Position numbers and translations under genes: made by a program | Assembly: GCA_000711775.1 (NCBI GenBank) | Contig: ARYC01000441.1 | Coordinates: 1-64,000 of the forward strand | Source: Oxytricha trifallax | Taxonomy: Eukaryota > Ciliophora > Spirotrichea > Sporadotrichida > Oxytrichidae | Direction of reading: 5' to 3' | DNA: 64,000 nt | Notes under the pieces: generated by a model | What the model saw: the letters and a program-made list of their open reading frames with translations, nothing else | The model's database searches: none | Told to the model about the DNA's origin: nothing | Shown: positions 23,968 to 36,100 of the stretch, piece after piece | How positions within the stretch are numbered: position 1 is the stretch's first letter | How the letters are laid out: each line of letters opens with the position of its first letter

Positions 23968-24100
23968 TTGGTTCCAAGGGTACCAGTGACAGTATATTGT
24001 TAAGCGTTAGTTTATTCAGACTCTGGTAGGAGTCCTTGAATGTGTCCATTAGTATTGTTTAAGAGAAGGTTTGAGAAGTCAGTAGGTTTTGGGAATTATA
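23968..24100 (-). CDS. MDS, distal part of secreted-protein gene
   Basis: Minus strand reads PKPTDFSNLLLNNTNG.. to ..YTVTGTLGTNK, with TAA as Gln. Much less AT-rich than its flanks. Similarity of TVTGTLGT to TISITGTLP of the MDS at 33157 suggests the same gene. Pointers to its neighbours were not found. Confidence 0.65.
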
Positions 24101-27100
24101 TATATAAGGAGACTTAAAATTAATTATAAAAACTTTAGGAAGCTGTTGAAGACAAACATTTAATATAATGCAACAGGATTTAATTCTTTTGAAGTAAAAT
24201 CTTTATGATAACAATCTATAGAAATTAAAGTATTTCTATTTTAATATATTGTTAATTTAACAAATTTTTTAATTTTAGATTAAACTCTTTATCTGTTTAA
24301 AATTTGATGATCATATTCAATATCATTATAATAACAAATAAAAGGCTAAAATTTAATCTATAGAATAAATTAGAAAAATGTCTTAATCACGATTAACTAT
24401 AATTGTTTAAATTGACATCAAACTAAATGTACAATAAATTTAGGAAATAAAATTAAAAATAAATTGAGAAAAAAATTGCCAAATAGTTTCAATAATAAAT
24501 TTTATTTAATTTGTGAAATAAAGTAAAAAAGACTTATCAAAATAGCAATTAAAAATTAATAAATATTAAATAATTAAGATAGAATTTTATTCTTAAATAA
24601 AACACTGGTGGGAATATAATTTATTTATAATTAATAATTTAAATTTTAAATTATCATATTATATATATAATATGATAATTTATAAATATTAAAATTGTTT
24701 AATTAGTAGTATAACATAGGCATTAATCAGGTTTTTATAGGCAAAAAGAGGAATTATATATTCTATCAAATAGAAATCGATATTTTATTTCTAATTAAGT
24801 AATCGTTTTTAGCGTTAACGATTACAATTATTTTAAAAATATTTTTAATTCAGATTATAATATTGATCTGCGTTAATAAGTTCAAGTATTAGAGCATTTG
24901 ATTATAAGCAAATATTTTGAGTCCTAATAATATTTTTTAAGGCATGTGATTTTATAATATAGTTCTCAACCATTAAATTATTTATTAGTTTATGACTGAA
25001 TTTAAGACTTTAATAAGTTCATCACATGAATAATGAGGCAAAAAATAATATGATTGAATGATAATTTGATCATTGGAAATTGCATAATAAACATGATTAT
25101 TCATAATATAAAACATAAATTCATGGAATGAGACCAATGGGGCAAGAGCAAAATCGTATTTAACAAAGAAGTAGCCATTCAAATAGATATATATATATTA
25201 TTTTCGCTTTAAATGAAATATAATTCAAATTCAATATAGTGATTATATAAAATAAAAAAGTTATTTGTAATTATTAATGTTTATTAAAACAAAAAATGGT
25301 GTTCGAAAATCACAATTTCATATACTAAAAAATATGTTCAGTAAGTACTAGTTTGGTCTAAAACTATTTAGCTCTATTTATATTCTAAATTTATTTAACT
25401 AAATGCTACAAATTTATTTTTTTTATTAAACATCTTAATTACGATTTAAAAATGAAGTTACCCAGGCTTATTATATTTTTAAAAATGATTAAATTTATAT
25501 TTTACTATATAATATGAAATTAATTATACTAGGGTCTAGATGATTAATAATTTATAACAATAAATTAACTCATTTTATTCTTTGCCTCAAGATTAATACA
25601 ACAATAGGAACTTATGCAAGTTTAATTATATTTTTTAGTTTAATGTAACTGAAATAATAAGGAATATTAATTAGATTATTTTTTCCATTAAATTTTAAAA
25701 GAAAGTATATTGAAAATTCAAGATATTATACAAGTTTTTAGTTAAATTAACATTAATCATTTAAAATTTCGGAAATGTTAGAAATAGATTATTAATTAAA
25801 AAAAGATACTATACCTTTTTGAAATTAAAGATTCTTTTCATAATATAATTTGAAAATTAATTGTAATGTAAGGCAACAAATATTATCTGGAATTTTATGA
25901 TAGAGATTTTTAGAGGACTAAGGCTTAAAGTAGGTCTAAGCACAATATAAATCTATTTAGATAAGTAAATATTAATGATTACCTTAGAGAAATATATATA
26001 AGTGGAATTATAGATAGGAAAATAAAAGCATGCTATAAAATAAATTTCAGTGGAGAGACAATTTAGAGTAGTATGATATTTCAGTATTATTCTCTTAAAA
26101 AATTAATTTATGCTTGATCAAATTTAAAACTTATTTCCTTGAAAGAAACCCTAATGTTAAGAATTAAATTTTTATTTTTATTGTATTCTCTCACCAATCA
26201 AAAAGGGATTTTATAACTTTTTTATTCTAACATTATAATTTCTTAGAGATCACCTTGAACTATATACTACTTATCTTTATGAGTCTAAAAAACACGTCGT
26301 CAATTTTTTTCTGATTATATAAACTAAATTTTATATAAACCCATTGCTGTGATATTTCTGTAATTTACGAATTGAATATTTTTTGCAATGATAGTTTCAA
26401 TAAATCCCTATTCATTAAATCTTAATTAATTTAAAATATAGAAATAAAAATCTTATTAACTCAATATAGAACTTTGAGAATAATATTATTAATAAAACTT
26501 CTATAATAAAAATTATATAACAATTCTTTAGAAAATATACTTTAATAATATTTTAATTATTAATAATTATTATTCATAAATTATATATTAGCATATCCGT
26601 ATGTAGGTAAATTAATTTATATAAAACCCTATTATTGCTAAAATAGAATTGAATTGGGAAAATTAGATAAATTAATCAAAATTCAAATGATCATAATTAG
26701 TAACAGCCATGTAATAGAGAGCCTTTTAAATCAAATCATTAAACGAATAAACGTAATTAGAGCCTAATGTTTAACTGTTTACTGTTTAATTTCAAATTAT
26801 ATTAATTATTTTAATACTAAAAAGTTTGATCAAGTTTATTAAAACTATTAAACATTTAAACAAGTAAACAATCAGTACTAAGCATGTTTACCTGCTAGTC
26901 AGTGGTACTGAAGCCACTATTAGATGATTGCAAATCTAGCAATTAAACAAATAAACATTAGCCAGATTTGTTGTGTATCTGTTTATTTTTGAGTAAACAT
27001 TTAAACAGATAAACATAGCGAAAAACTTTAGTTTAATTGTTTATTAGTGAATTAGGTTTTAAATGCAATCTTTAAATATAATCAACTAATTGACATCGTA

Positions 27101-30100
27101 GATGAACGTGATCGTTGATCATCCTGCTCTGGGCCTGCTTCTATGTTGTCCTCTCACTCCGAGTGTGCCTAGGTGTCGTCTGCCTTGCTGTCATCTATGA
27201 ATCTCCTGTAAAGATGTCTGGCCAAATCAACCGCATTGAATGGGAATGGCTCTTCTCTCTGGTGCGATTGTATCGCCAGTTTACAAATTGTAGTCTCTCC
27301 ATAAATGCGTCCCGATCCACTTTGCTCATCTCTTCAAATGGCAGGTCGTTAGTCGTTATCACCACCGCTGTATTCTTGAAAGCCATTTGAGTCTCTCCAT
27401 ATTTATTGTCAATTGCGTATCCTCTGCCTTCGATGAACTTCTTCATCCTTGCTATGTTCTAGATTTATCAAAGTTTACAGCCGTGATGCCCATCTTTTAG
27501 AGAATCTTGTAGCCACTGTAGTTTTAGCTGGTGAAATAGAGCCTGTACAAGCCACCATGATTTGCTACAATATTGACGACCATTAAGAACCGCTTGGTAA
27601 CTTCATCATAATATATCTGGGTATGGGAAATTGATGGCCTCGCTAACTTCAAATCAGTTTCCAGGTTCTTCCAATCAACGAAGGGTTGCTCCAGCGTCAA
27701 CTGTAGTACAAATAGAGTCTTGTAGTTATAGTTTGTGTCTCCCATCAGTCTTATATCAGTAATGTTATGGAGAGTGCATTTAGCGATAGTACTTGTAGTT
27801 ATCATTGTGACATTGACCTAAATATTTTATTTATTAATCAATAAGTTTAAAACCTAATTCACTTATAAACAATTAAACTAAAGTTTTTCGCTATGTTTAT
27901 CTGTTTAAATGTTTACTCAAAAATAAACAGATACACAACAAATCTGGCTAATGTTTATTTGTTTAATTGCTAGATTTGCAATCATCTAATAGTGGCTTCA
28001 GTACCACTGACTAGCAGGTAAACATGCTTAGTACTGATTGTTTACTTGTTTAAATGTTTAATAGTTTTAATAAACTTGATCAAACTTTTTAGTATTAAAA
28101 TAATTAATATAATTTGAAATTAAACAGTAAACAGTTAAACATTAGGCTCTAATTACGTTTATTCGTTTAATGATTTGATTTAAAAGGCTCTCTATTACAT
28201 GGCTGTTACTAATTATGATCATTTGAATTTTGATTAATTTATCTAATTTTCCCAATTCAATTCTATTTTAGCAATAATTAATAATAAGAACAAAGATAAG
28301 GAACTAATATTAATTATATTAAAATATTTTATAATGCATTTAATATTTAAATTTGGGTTTAGTATTAAAAATTATAAATTATTTATGCCATTTATGATGT
28401 ATAAATCTTATTTTAGACTAAATTAAGGTAATTTTACTAATTTCAACATATAATTTTAATGGTCTTAACTTTTAATTGATCAATCAAGGTTATATATAGA
28501 TCATTAAAAAGTTATTAAATATACAATATTTAAATTACCATTGCCATCTGCAATTGTTTAATATATATATATATATATTTATATATATTAATTTAATTAT
28601 ATTATTAAACGCTTCAAATTATTTAAGGGGAAATTAATAAATCAATTTACAATCTTGAGAACAAAAATTCCTTTCTTTATAATCTTATTATACCCCTTAA
28701 CTTACTCAAAATTAACAAAGAAATACTCCCATTATTTTTAAATTAATTAAATTTAATTTTATATAATATTGGCTAAAATATGTTAAAATGATTTTCAATT
28801 TTTTCTTATAACTTTATTGAAAATAAGTTTTTGTTTGAAATTTTTAATTCAGTTAAATTGAGTTTATGATAAATTTTGTTAATAATTTAAAAATATTATT
28901 ATCTTTACTATAATATTACTTAAATATAATCTGTCGAGATAAAACTATTGAACCAATCAATAATTTAGAAATATAATTACTCAGAAATCTGGAATGAGAA
29001 ATGAAAAATAAAAATGATTGGTTTAAATTTTTATTCTAGCTTGTAATAGATCAAGGACAATAAGCATTTTCAATAAATACTTTGATTAATTCTCAATGCA
29101 TAGTGTGATATTTTGAGGAAAAAAAACGTTTTACAAATATTTTTTCTTAAAATTGTTATGATCTATTGTATTAACATTTCTTTTTCTAATTTTTTTTTCT
29201 AAATAATTCTACATTTCTTGTAGTTAAAATTATTTATTTCAAGCGTTTTTTTCTAAATTATTTTAATTTTGAAGTTATTTATAATTGGTGTAGATGTGAA
29301 GGTGTAATCATTAAGGAGATAGTATGGGAAATATTTTTAAAATAACTAATTTTTAAAATACTTCATGAAAACTAATTCATATTTAATAAATAGTCAATAC
29401 TTATTTACATATTACCTTTCAATACTTATGATTGAATTGAACCAAATTTTTATTAGTGACATATTAGATTGGCTAGTAAAACACTTCATCTGCACTTTGA
29501 TTGAGTATTTTGTTGATTAGGGAGGTATTTTGCAAAGTTCTTTTAAATTTAATAATACTCTTATTTTTTGTGCATTTTTTTAACGTTTTTCTATTAATGA
29601 TTTGGCTTAATTAATAAAAAGCTTGACATTGTCCTAGATAATATTAATAATATTAATCTCTTCCCAATTTAAAATATAATAATGTCTCTTTATGTTTGTA
29701 AACATTACCTTAAATTTTTCTAGAATAAAAGATAAATTAGTTATTAATAATATATTTTTTATTTATTTATAAAAGAAATTTAATGGGAAAGCAGCTGTTG
29801 CTGATGCTTCGTAGTAAACTTTCTCAATTTCTGAAATTCTTGATTGAATTAATTAAAAATTAATTACAATTTTGTTAATATAAATTTATTATAAATCTTA
29901 ATTTAGATAGATATAATCTTTTTTGCTATAGATTATTTAATTGAAAAATTAAATAAAATAATAAATATTTTACAATTATTTTTTTCAAATTTGAAAAAAA
30001 TATCACTTGTAAAATTAAAATATAGCTGGACTTTACTATTTGCAGTCTATTTTATTCGCATCTTAAGAGCAAGAAAAATTTACTTTAATTTTTTGATTTT

Positions 30101-33100
30101 TCTCGTAGATTAAATTCAAAAATAATTGTATATTTATCTCACTTATGAAATATTATAAAATATTAATGTTATATTTAAGTCCATCTATTTGCTAATTTTC
30201 TATCGAATAAGCACCATATTTCCTTTTAGGTTTGGATCAAACATACTATTATTTAGATTCCAAAATTATGTTTAACATATAATAAATTTTAATCTTATTA
30301 ACTCGTTATCTTCATATTTTGTTTTTATTTAAGTTTTAAATTTTATTATCTCAAACTTTTCTACAATATCCCAATATTAAATTTAAATAAATATTATTAA
30401 ATATTGAATTCCTTCAACAATAACTGGAATTCTAATTGTAATTTAATTAAAAATCTTAAAATTAAGTGATATATAAAATAATACATTAAAATAATTTATA
30501 TTTTTTGTACCGTCTTAAAGGATCACAGTTTCATCAATTGGGTAGGTGTCTTCCTCAATTTCATATTCTTCTGGGGCCCAGTTGAGTGGGGTCCATTCAA
30601 TGAAGTAGATCTTGGAGTCATCATATCTGAATTCTTCAAGAACAATTAATATCTCATTTAATATTTAATAAATATTTAGCTTTTTAAAAGTATAACTTCA
30701 GAATAAAACTTATGGATTTACATATTTAAGTGGGTTAGTAATATTAAAGCTTCTATAAAACTAAATTTATATATTTCTAATAAAGAATATACAGTTTTAT
30801 TTGAATCTGAAGTTTTATAATTTTTTAGCATCTAAAAGATATTTTTCATTTTCTGATTTTCAAGCTTTACTTTATTCAATTGTTGTTTAATTTACGATAT
30901 ATTTTCGCTTAATTTATCTTCATTTGATTTTATAATAGAATTAGAAACAATCTATGTAAAAATTTACTATTATTTCATTTTTATCATAAAATAATTTAAT
31001 GATGTCTTATATTAATGGATCATTTAAATGCCTTATAAATTAAAAATATTTTGCTTAATATTTAAAATTCAATTATCTTTGCATTACTTATTTTTTTTAT
31101 TTAAAAAAACACCATAACCGCTTTTAACAGATGAAATGTCACTTTCAATAAAAAAAATAGATTATTTTTTTAACACGTTTTATTGTTGTTTTTTGAATTA
31201 ATATAAATTTAATTTATATATATATCTATTAAATTAAACTTTAAGATTTAAATTTATATTTTCTATTTAATATATATATTTGTGATTGAATAAGTGCAAC
31301 TTCGATATCCTTAATAATATTTATACATTTATATTAGATAGCTGGGAGGTTTGGGTTGTAAGCGTAGAGTGAAGCTCCCTTGAAATCAAATGTCTCTTCC
31401 AAAAGACTTTCGCCTGGAACAGCAGCGAAGAAAGCTCTGAAGTATTTAATAATATCTATATTTTTTTTATTAATTTAGAAATATAGTTAAATAGTATTAA
31501 TATTTACGAAAGTAAACAGTTTGGAGAACGCTTGGTACTAAGTCTGTCATTGATTCTGTGAAGAAATGCATGTCAAAGCTTAATCATATAAAATCAAACA
31601 AAAAATTCTCATTTTTTCATAAATGGAAATAAAATCGACATAGTTTTAAAATAAATTTAAAGCGAGTATAGTCAATTTCAGGAATTGTTTGGTCTAATTC
31701 TTAAATTGTAACTTGAGATATTAGACCTCCAATTGTTATTTATTTATCAAATTAAACATTCACGGTCGCGGTAGCGTCTGTTTATATTGTTTATATTCTA
31801 ACTATTATATATCTTTATATCAAAAGCTAAATTTATTTATATATTCTAATATTTTTTACTTAATGATAATTTATTATTTATCCTGCACCGGTTATGATAA
31901 AAAAAATTTTAGGGAAGTTTCCTGCACTTTTGTTTTAAAAAAAAAATTTTATTATTAAAATTATTTTTATTACAACTATAATCAACTTCCGAACTAATTT
32001 CATTGTTAAAACTATACTTAATTTATTAATCAATTATTCGGCTAGCAGGTAGAACACACCCCCCCCTAATGTACTATTTTTTTTTTGTAGTCTTGTCGAG
32101 TTTTTGACGCTGAGCAAGATTGTCACAAGCGCCTTTTGCTTGCGAGCAATAGTTTTCGAGCTACGACCAAAATTAAGTTCATTTTTATACATAAAAACAT
32201 AATAAAAATAGTCAAAAATTTAAAATATTTTTTGTTTTTATATTTTATTAAAAATCAATATTCGGGTCTTTTTGTCATATTCTGAGCAAAAATATAATTA
32301 TTAAAGTAATATTTTGGAAAGTAACCATTTTTGTCAGAAATGTATTATTAATGTTAAAATTATCAAATATGACAAAAATGGTTACTTTCCAAAATATTAC
32401 TTTAATAATTATATTTTTGCTCAGAATATGACAAAAAGACCCGAATATTGATTTTTAATAAAATATAAAAACAAAAAATATTTTAAATTTTTGACTATTT
32501 CTATGATGTTTTTATGTATAAAAATGAACTTAATTTTGGTCATAGCTCGAAAACTATTGCTCGCAAGCAAAAGGCGCTTGTGACAATCTTGCTCAGCGTC
32601 AAAAACTCGACAAGACTACAAAAAAAAAATAGTACATTAGGGGGGGGGTTGTGTTCTACCTGCTAGCCAATTATTCAATATATCTCTTCAGATTCCAACA
32701 ACTCTGACATATTTCATCTGATATTTATTGGTTTCTGTATCTTAACCATTATAATCTCCTTTCTGTACTCATAGTAATTCCAAATTTTGAGTCCAATTGT
32801 TCTTGAAATTCTGATTCAATTTATTTTGTTCTTTACATGCCTTTTTAAAGTTAGACTATATTTTCTTGACCTATTTAAATGATGTATAAGTATCCACTTA
32901 ATATTAATGAGTCATAAAAATCTTAAATCTTGTTATTTATGTAAAATTTATTAAGTTTATATATAAATATAAAAAGTGCAGAAAACTTCCTCGAGTGCAG
33001 GAAACTTTCCCCCCCCCCAAATTCTTTGTTTTTGAAATTTTAAATCATATGGATATTTCAATAAAAGTTCAATACTAAATTGCTTAAAATATAAGTCATA

Positions 33101-36100
33101 AATATTTTAAAAAGTATTGTTATTTTTTGAAAATAAGTCACAGAAAATATATTTTTGTCTGATGGGTCTGGAAGGGTACCCGTGATGCTGATTGTGACAA
33201 TGTCTCCATCTACGAGAAGTAAATATAAATTATATTTAAAATGATTAATTATTATTAGTAATTAGTTACTTTACTTATTTGTGAAATTAATTTAAATAAT
33301 TAGTAGTTTTTCTAATTAAATATTAAATTTATCATATCTACTTTCAAATTTGTAAAATTCGAAGATTTTTATATTTAATTGTTTTTATTTGATAATTTGC
33401 TTATGAATTTTAAAATATTTTTTTTATAATGTTAAACAATGGCTTTCTAATTTGAATATTTATAAATACTTTTCATTTTTTTTTACTTTCTTTAAAATAT
33501 TTCATAAAATTCAACTAGATATATAAATTAACTTGGGGGGGGGAAGTTTCCTGCACTTGTTTATGATAAAAAAAAAATTTTAGGGAAGTTACCTGCACTT
33601 TTTTTAATTAAATTTATCTTTACAAACAACTATCAACCAACTTTAGGACCAATTTCATTGTTATAATTATACTTTAATTTATTAATCAATAGTCAATATC
33701 TATCTTCAGAATCCAAAAACTCTGACATTTTTCTTCTGATTATTTTAGGTTCTGTTTCTTAAATTTTATATTGCTTTACTATAGTAATTTCAAATTTTGT
33801 ATCAAATTTTTAGTGTAATTCTGATTAAATTTATCTTGTTCTTACCATGCCTATATAATGTTATACTGTATTTCTTGAGATACTTCAATGGTGAACAATA
33901 TACTTTTAAAATTAAATGGGTAATAGAAATATTAAATTTTTTATTTATGTAAAATTTATTAAATTTAACATAAAGAAAAAAACAGTGCAGGAAACTTCCT
34001 CGAGTGCAGGAAACTTCCCCTCCCCCCAATTAACTTGTATAAATAATATATATATTTGTAAATTATGAAATTTGTATATTAATTTAAATGAGAGTGTTAC
34101 CAAGGTCGATTGAGAAGTACATGCGAGCAAGAGCTTCAGACTCCACTTTTATTATTTTAATTAGCAGAGAATACCTTAGAATCTAGAAATTTAATTTAGA
34201 ATTAATTATTTAACAGAAAATATGTGGCTGTTAACAATATTTAAACATTGATAATATGTAGCTTTCTAGATAAAGATTTTAAAAATTATATGATCATATA
34301 AATTAAAGTATTATTAAATCTCTTCAGAGCAGGTAGAAAGATCATTTTAATTTTAGGTGATATATTTGAACTCATTTTTATGAAAAAACTAATTTAAATT
34401 TGTTTAGCTACAGGTGAAATTTAAAAAACACAGCATATTTTGAATTCCCTTGTGATCAAAACTATTTCTTATATTTTTTACCTAATTGGCCCTAATTTAA
34501 TTGTATATTCACTCAATTTTTTAATTAATAAAATTAATTTCTCCATTATAATAAAGTTCTACAATAGTTTATTGATCTTTGGACCAAAAAAATTAAATTA
34601 AAAACTTGTGAATTTATTTTTTTAACTCTTATAGATTAGAATGAGAATAAATTCAAAAATTAATTAGAAAATAATGTTTGAATTGGAAAGCAAGAAAGAT
34701 AATCATTCTAATAAAATTATCAAAATTAATTATAATAAAAACCATTGGGATAAGATAAATGATAGACTAAACTTAAATCCATATTTTTAATATTATATTA
34801 TTAAGGACTTAAAGTTTTAAGTTTTATTTTGTATTAATTTCCTTTAATTTTTTCTATAAAATAATGAAGTAGTTTTATAATTATAAATATATAATCATTT
34901 GATTTATGTTTTTTTTATGGTTTTTTTTAATTATAGAAGTGTTTATTTTTTATAAATCACTGAAGTAGAAGCAAGTTCGGCACCGTCTCCTTTCATTAAA
35001 TTAAATTTTTATTTTAAATAATTATAAAGTTTTTTTTAGTATTGTAGAAAAATATGAATATTACTGAAATTAAAATTAATTTTTAATCTTAGTAATTAAA
35101 TTTAAATATAAATTACATCAATGTGAAGCAAAAAATGAAAAAAAGTTTCCTGAGCTTATTTCTTCAAAAATATTGAATTTATTTAAATATTTATGGGCAG
35201 TTAAAATTCTTGCTCTCCTAAGGAATCTACGCAAACAACTAATATAAGACTACTCAAAAAATAATTTTCTTAATGAAGCCACAGAAATCATGTACATTTA
35301 GTGCAAACATATATAATTTTATTCTTTATAGAAACTTAAGATAAAAGTTCTCTTTTTAATTTATTTCACAATGAAACTTCTAATATTTTTCTTTAATTTA
35401 TAAGTAAAATATTACAAACATTGTGCTATTAGTATAAAAACAATTAATACTCAAATTATGTCTCATAAAAACAGTTTTGATAATAGTTAAAACTTTATAT
35501 ACTAAAAAAATAGTTTGTTTTTTTTCCATTGAATTTATGACTTAAAACATTCTTTGGACAAGATTTGAAATATGTTCACTTTATGGTTTATTGTATAAAA
35601 TAATGTAAAAATTAGTGAAAAAGAAAATCAAATGCAAAAACAAAACCCATTAGCTAAATACATATAGGAGAGATAATATATTTATACATGAGCGTAATTA
35701 CTATATTTGGCAATTTAACAAGCGAATACTATTAGTATAGTAGGATGCTTAAGAGTGGAGTCATTGAGAGTATTGGCTAAAGAGATGTCTTGTTATTCCT
35801 ACTACTGGAAAGATCTACCCTGCTTAGACTGCAAGCTCTCATGCGATTCATGGCCAAGCTTTCATTCCTTCTTGTTTGCATGGCATTTTAGTCTGAAGTC
35901 TTCGCTCTTGATCGTGGCTCTTCAACACGTACCACATTCTACACTTAAGAATCTCGATGTCAGAATGTTGACACTTTTGTCCAAATGTTGACAGATAGGT
36001 GGCTGTTCTAAAGGGGATGCTTAATGATGAAGCTAATAGGTAATCCGTTGCTGTCTCAGCGGGAAGGTATAGTACAGCCTAAGCATCAGTTTCACAGCAT

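Larger units (their letters stand above)
26631..28278. mobile_element. Inverted-repeat element with SF3-helicase remnant
   Basis: Two 433-bp inverted arms (26631-27063 and 27846-28278) are nearly identical; I noticed a single mismatch (TTATTAG against TTATAAG). The arms enclose a 782-bp less AT-rich centre coding on the minus strand for a helicase-like fragment. The arms contain many TAAACA/TGTTTA units. No clear target duplication. It lies within the secreted-protein gene, so presumably inside an IES. Architecture resembles small linear replicons or DNA transposons with long terminal repeats; the class is not established. Confidence 0.85.

Noticed and set aside
27115..27390. 91-residue plus-strand open frame in the inverted-repeat element
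   Set aside because: Antisense of the SF3-helicase remnant, which has recognisable motifs on the minus strand.
26631..28278. Assignment of the helicase remnant to a named virus family
   Set aside because: Only motif C and the arginine-finger region are present. Walker motifs, capsid genes and an endonuclease domain are absent, so SF3 superfamily is the most that can be said.
32040..32668. Palindrome as a cruciform origin of replication
   Set aside because: The 8-bp duplication and the empty site in MITE copy 1 show a mobile insertion. No other origin feature.
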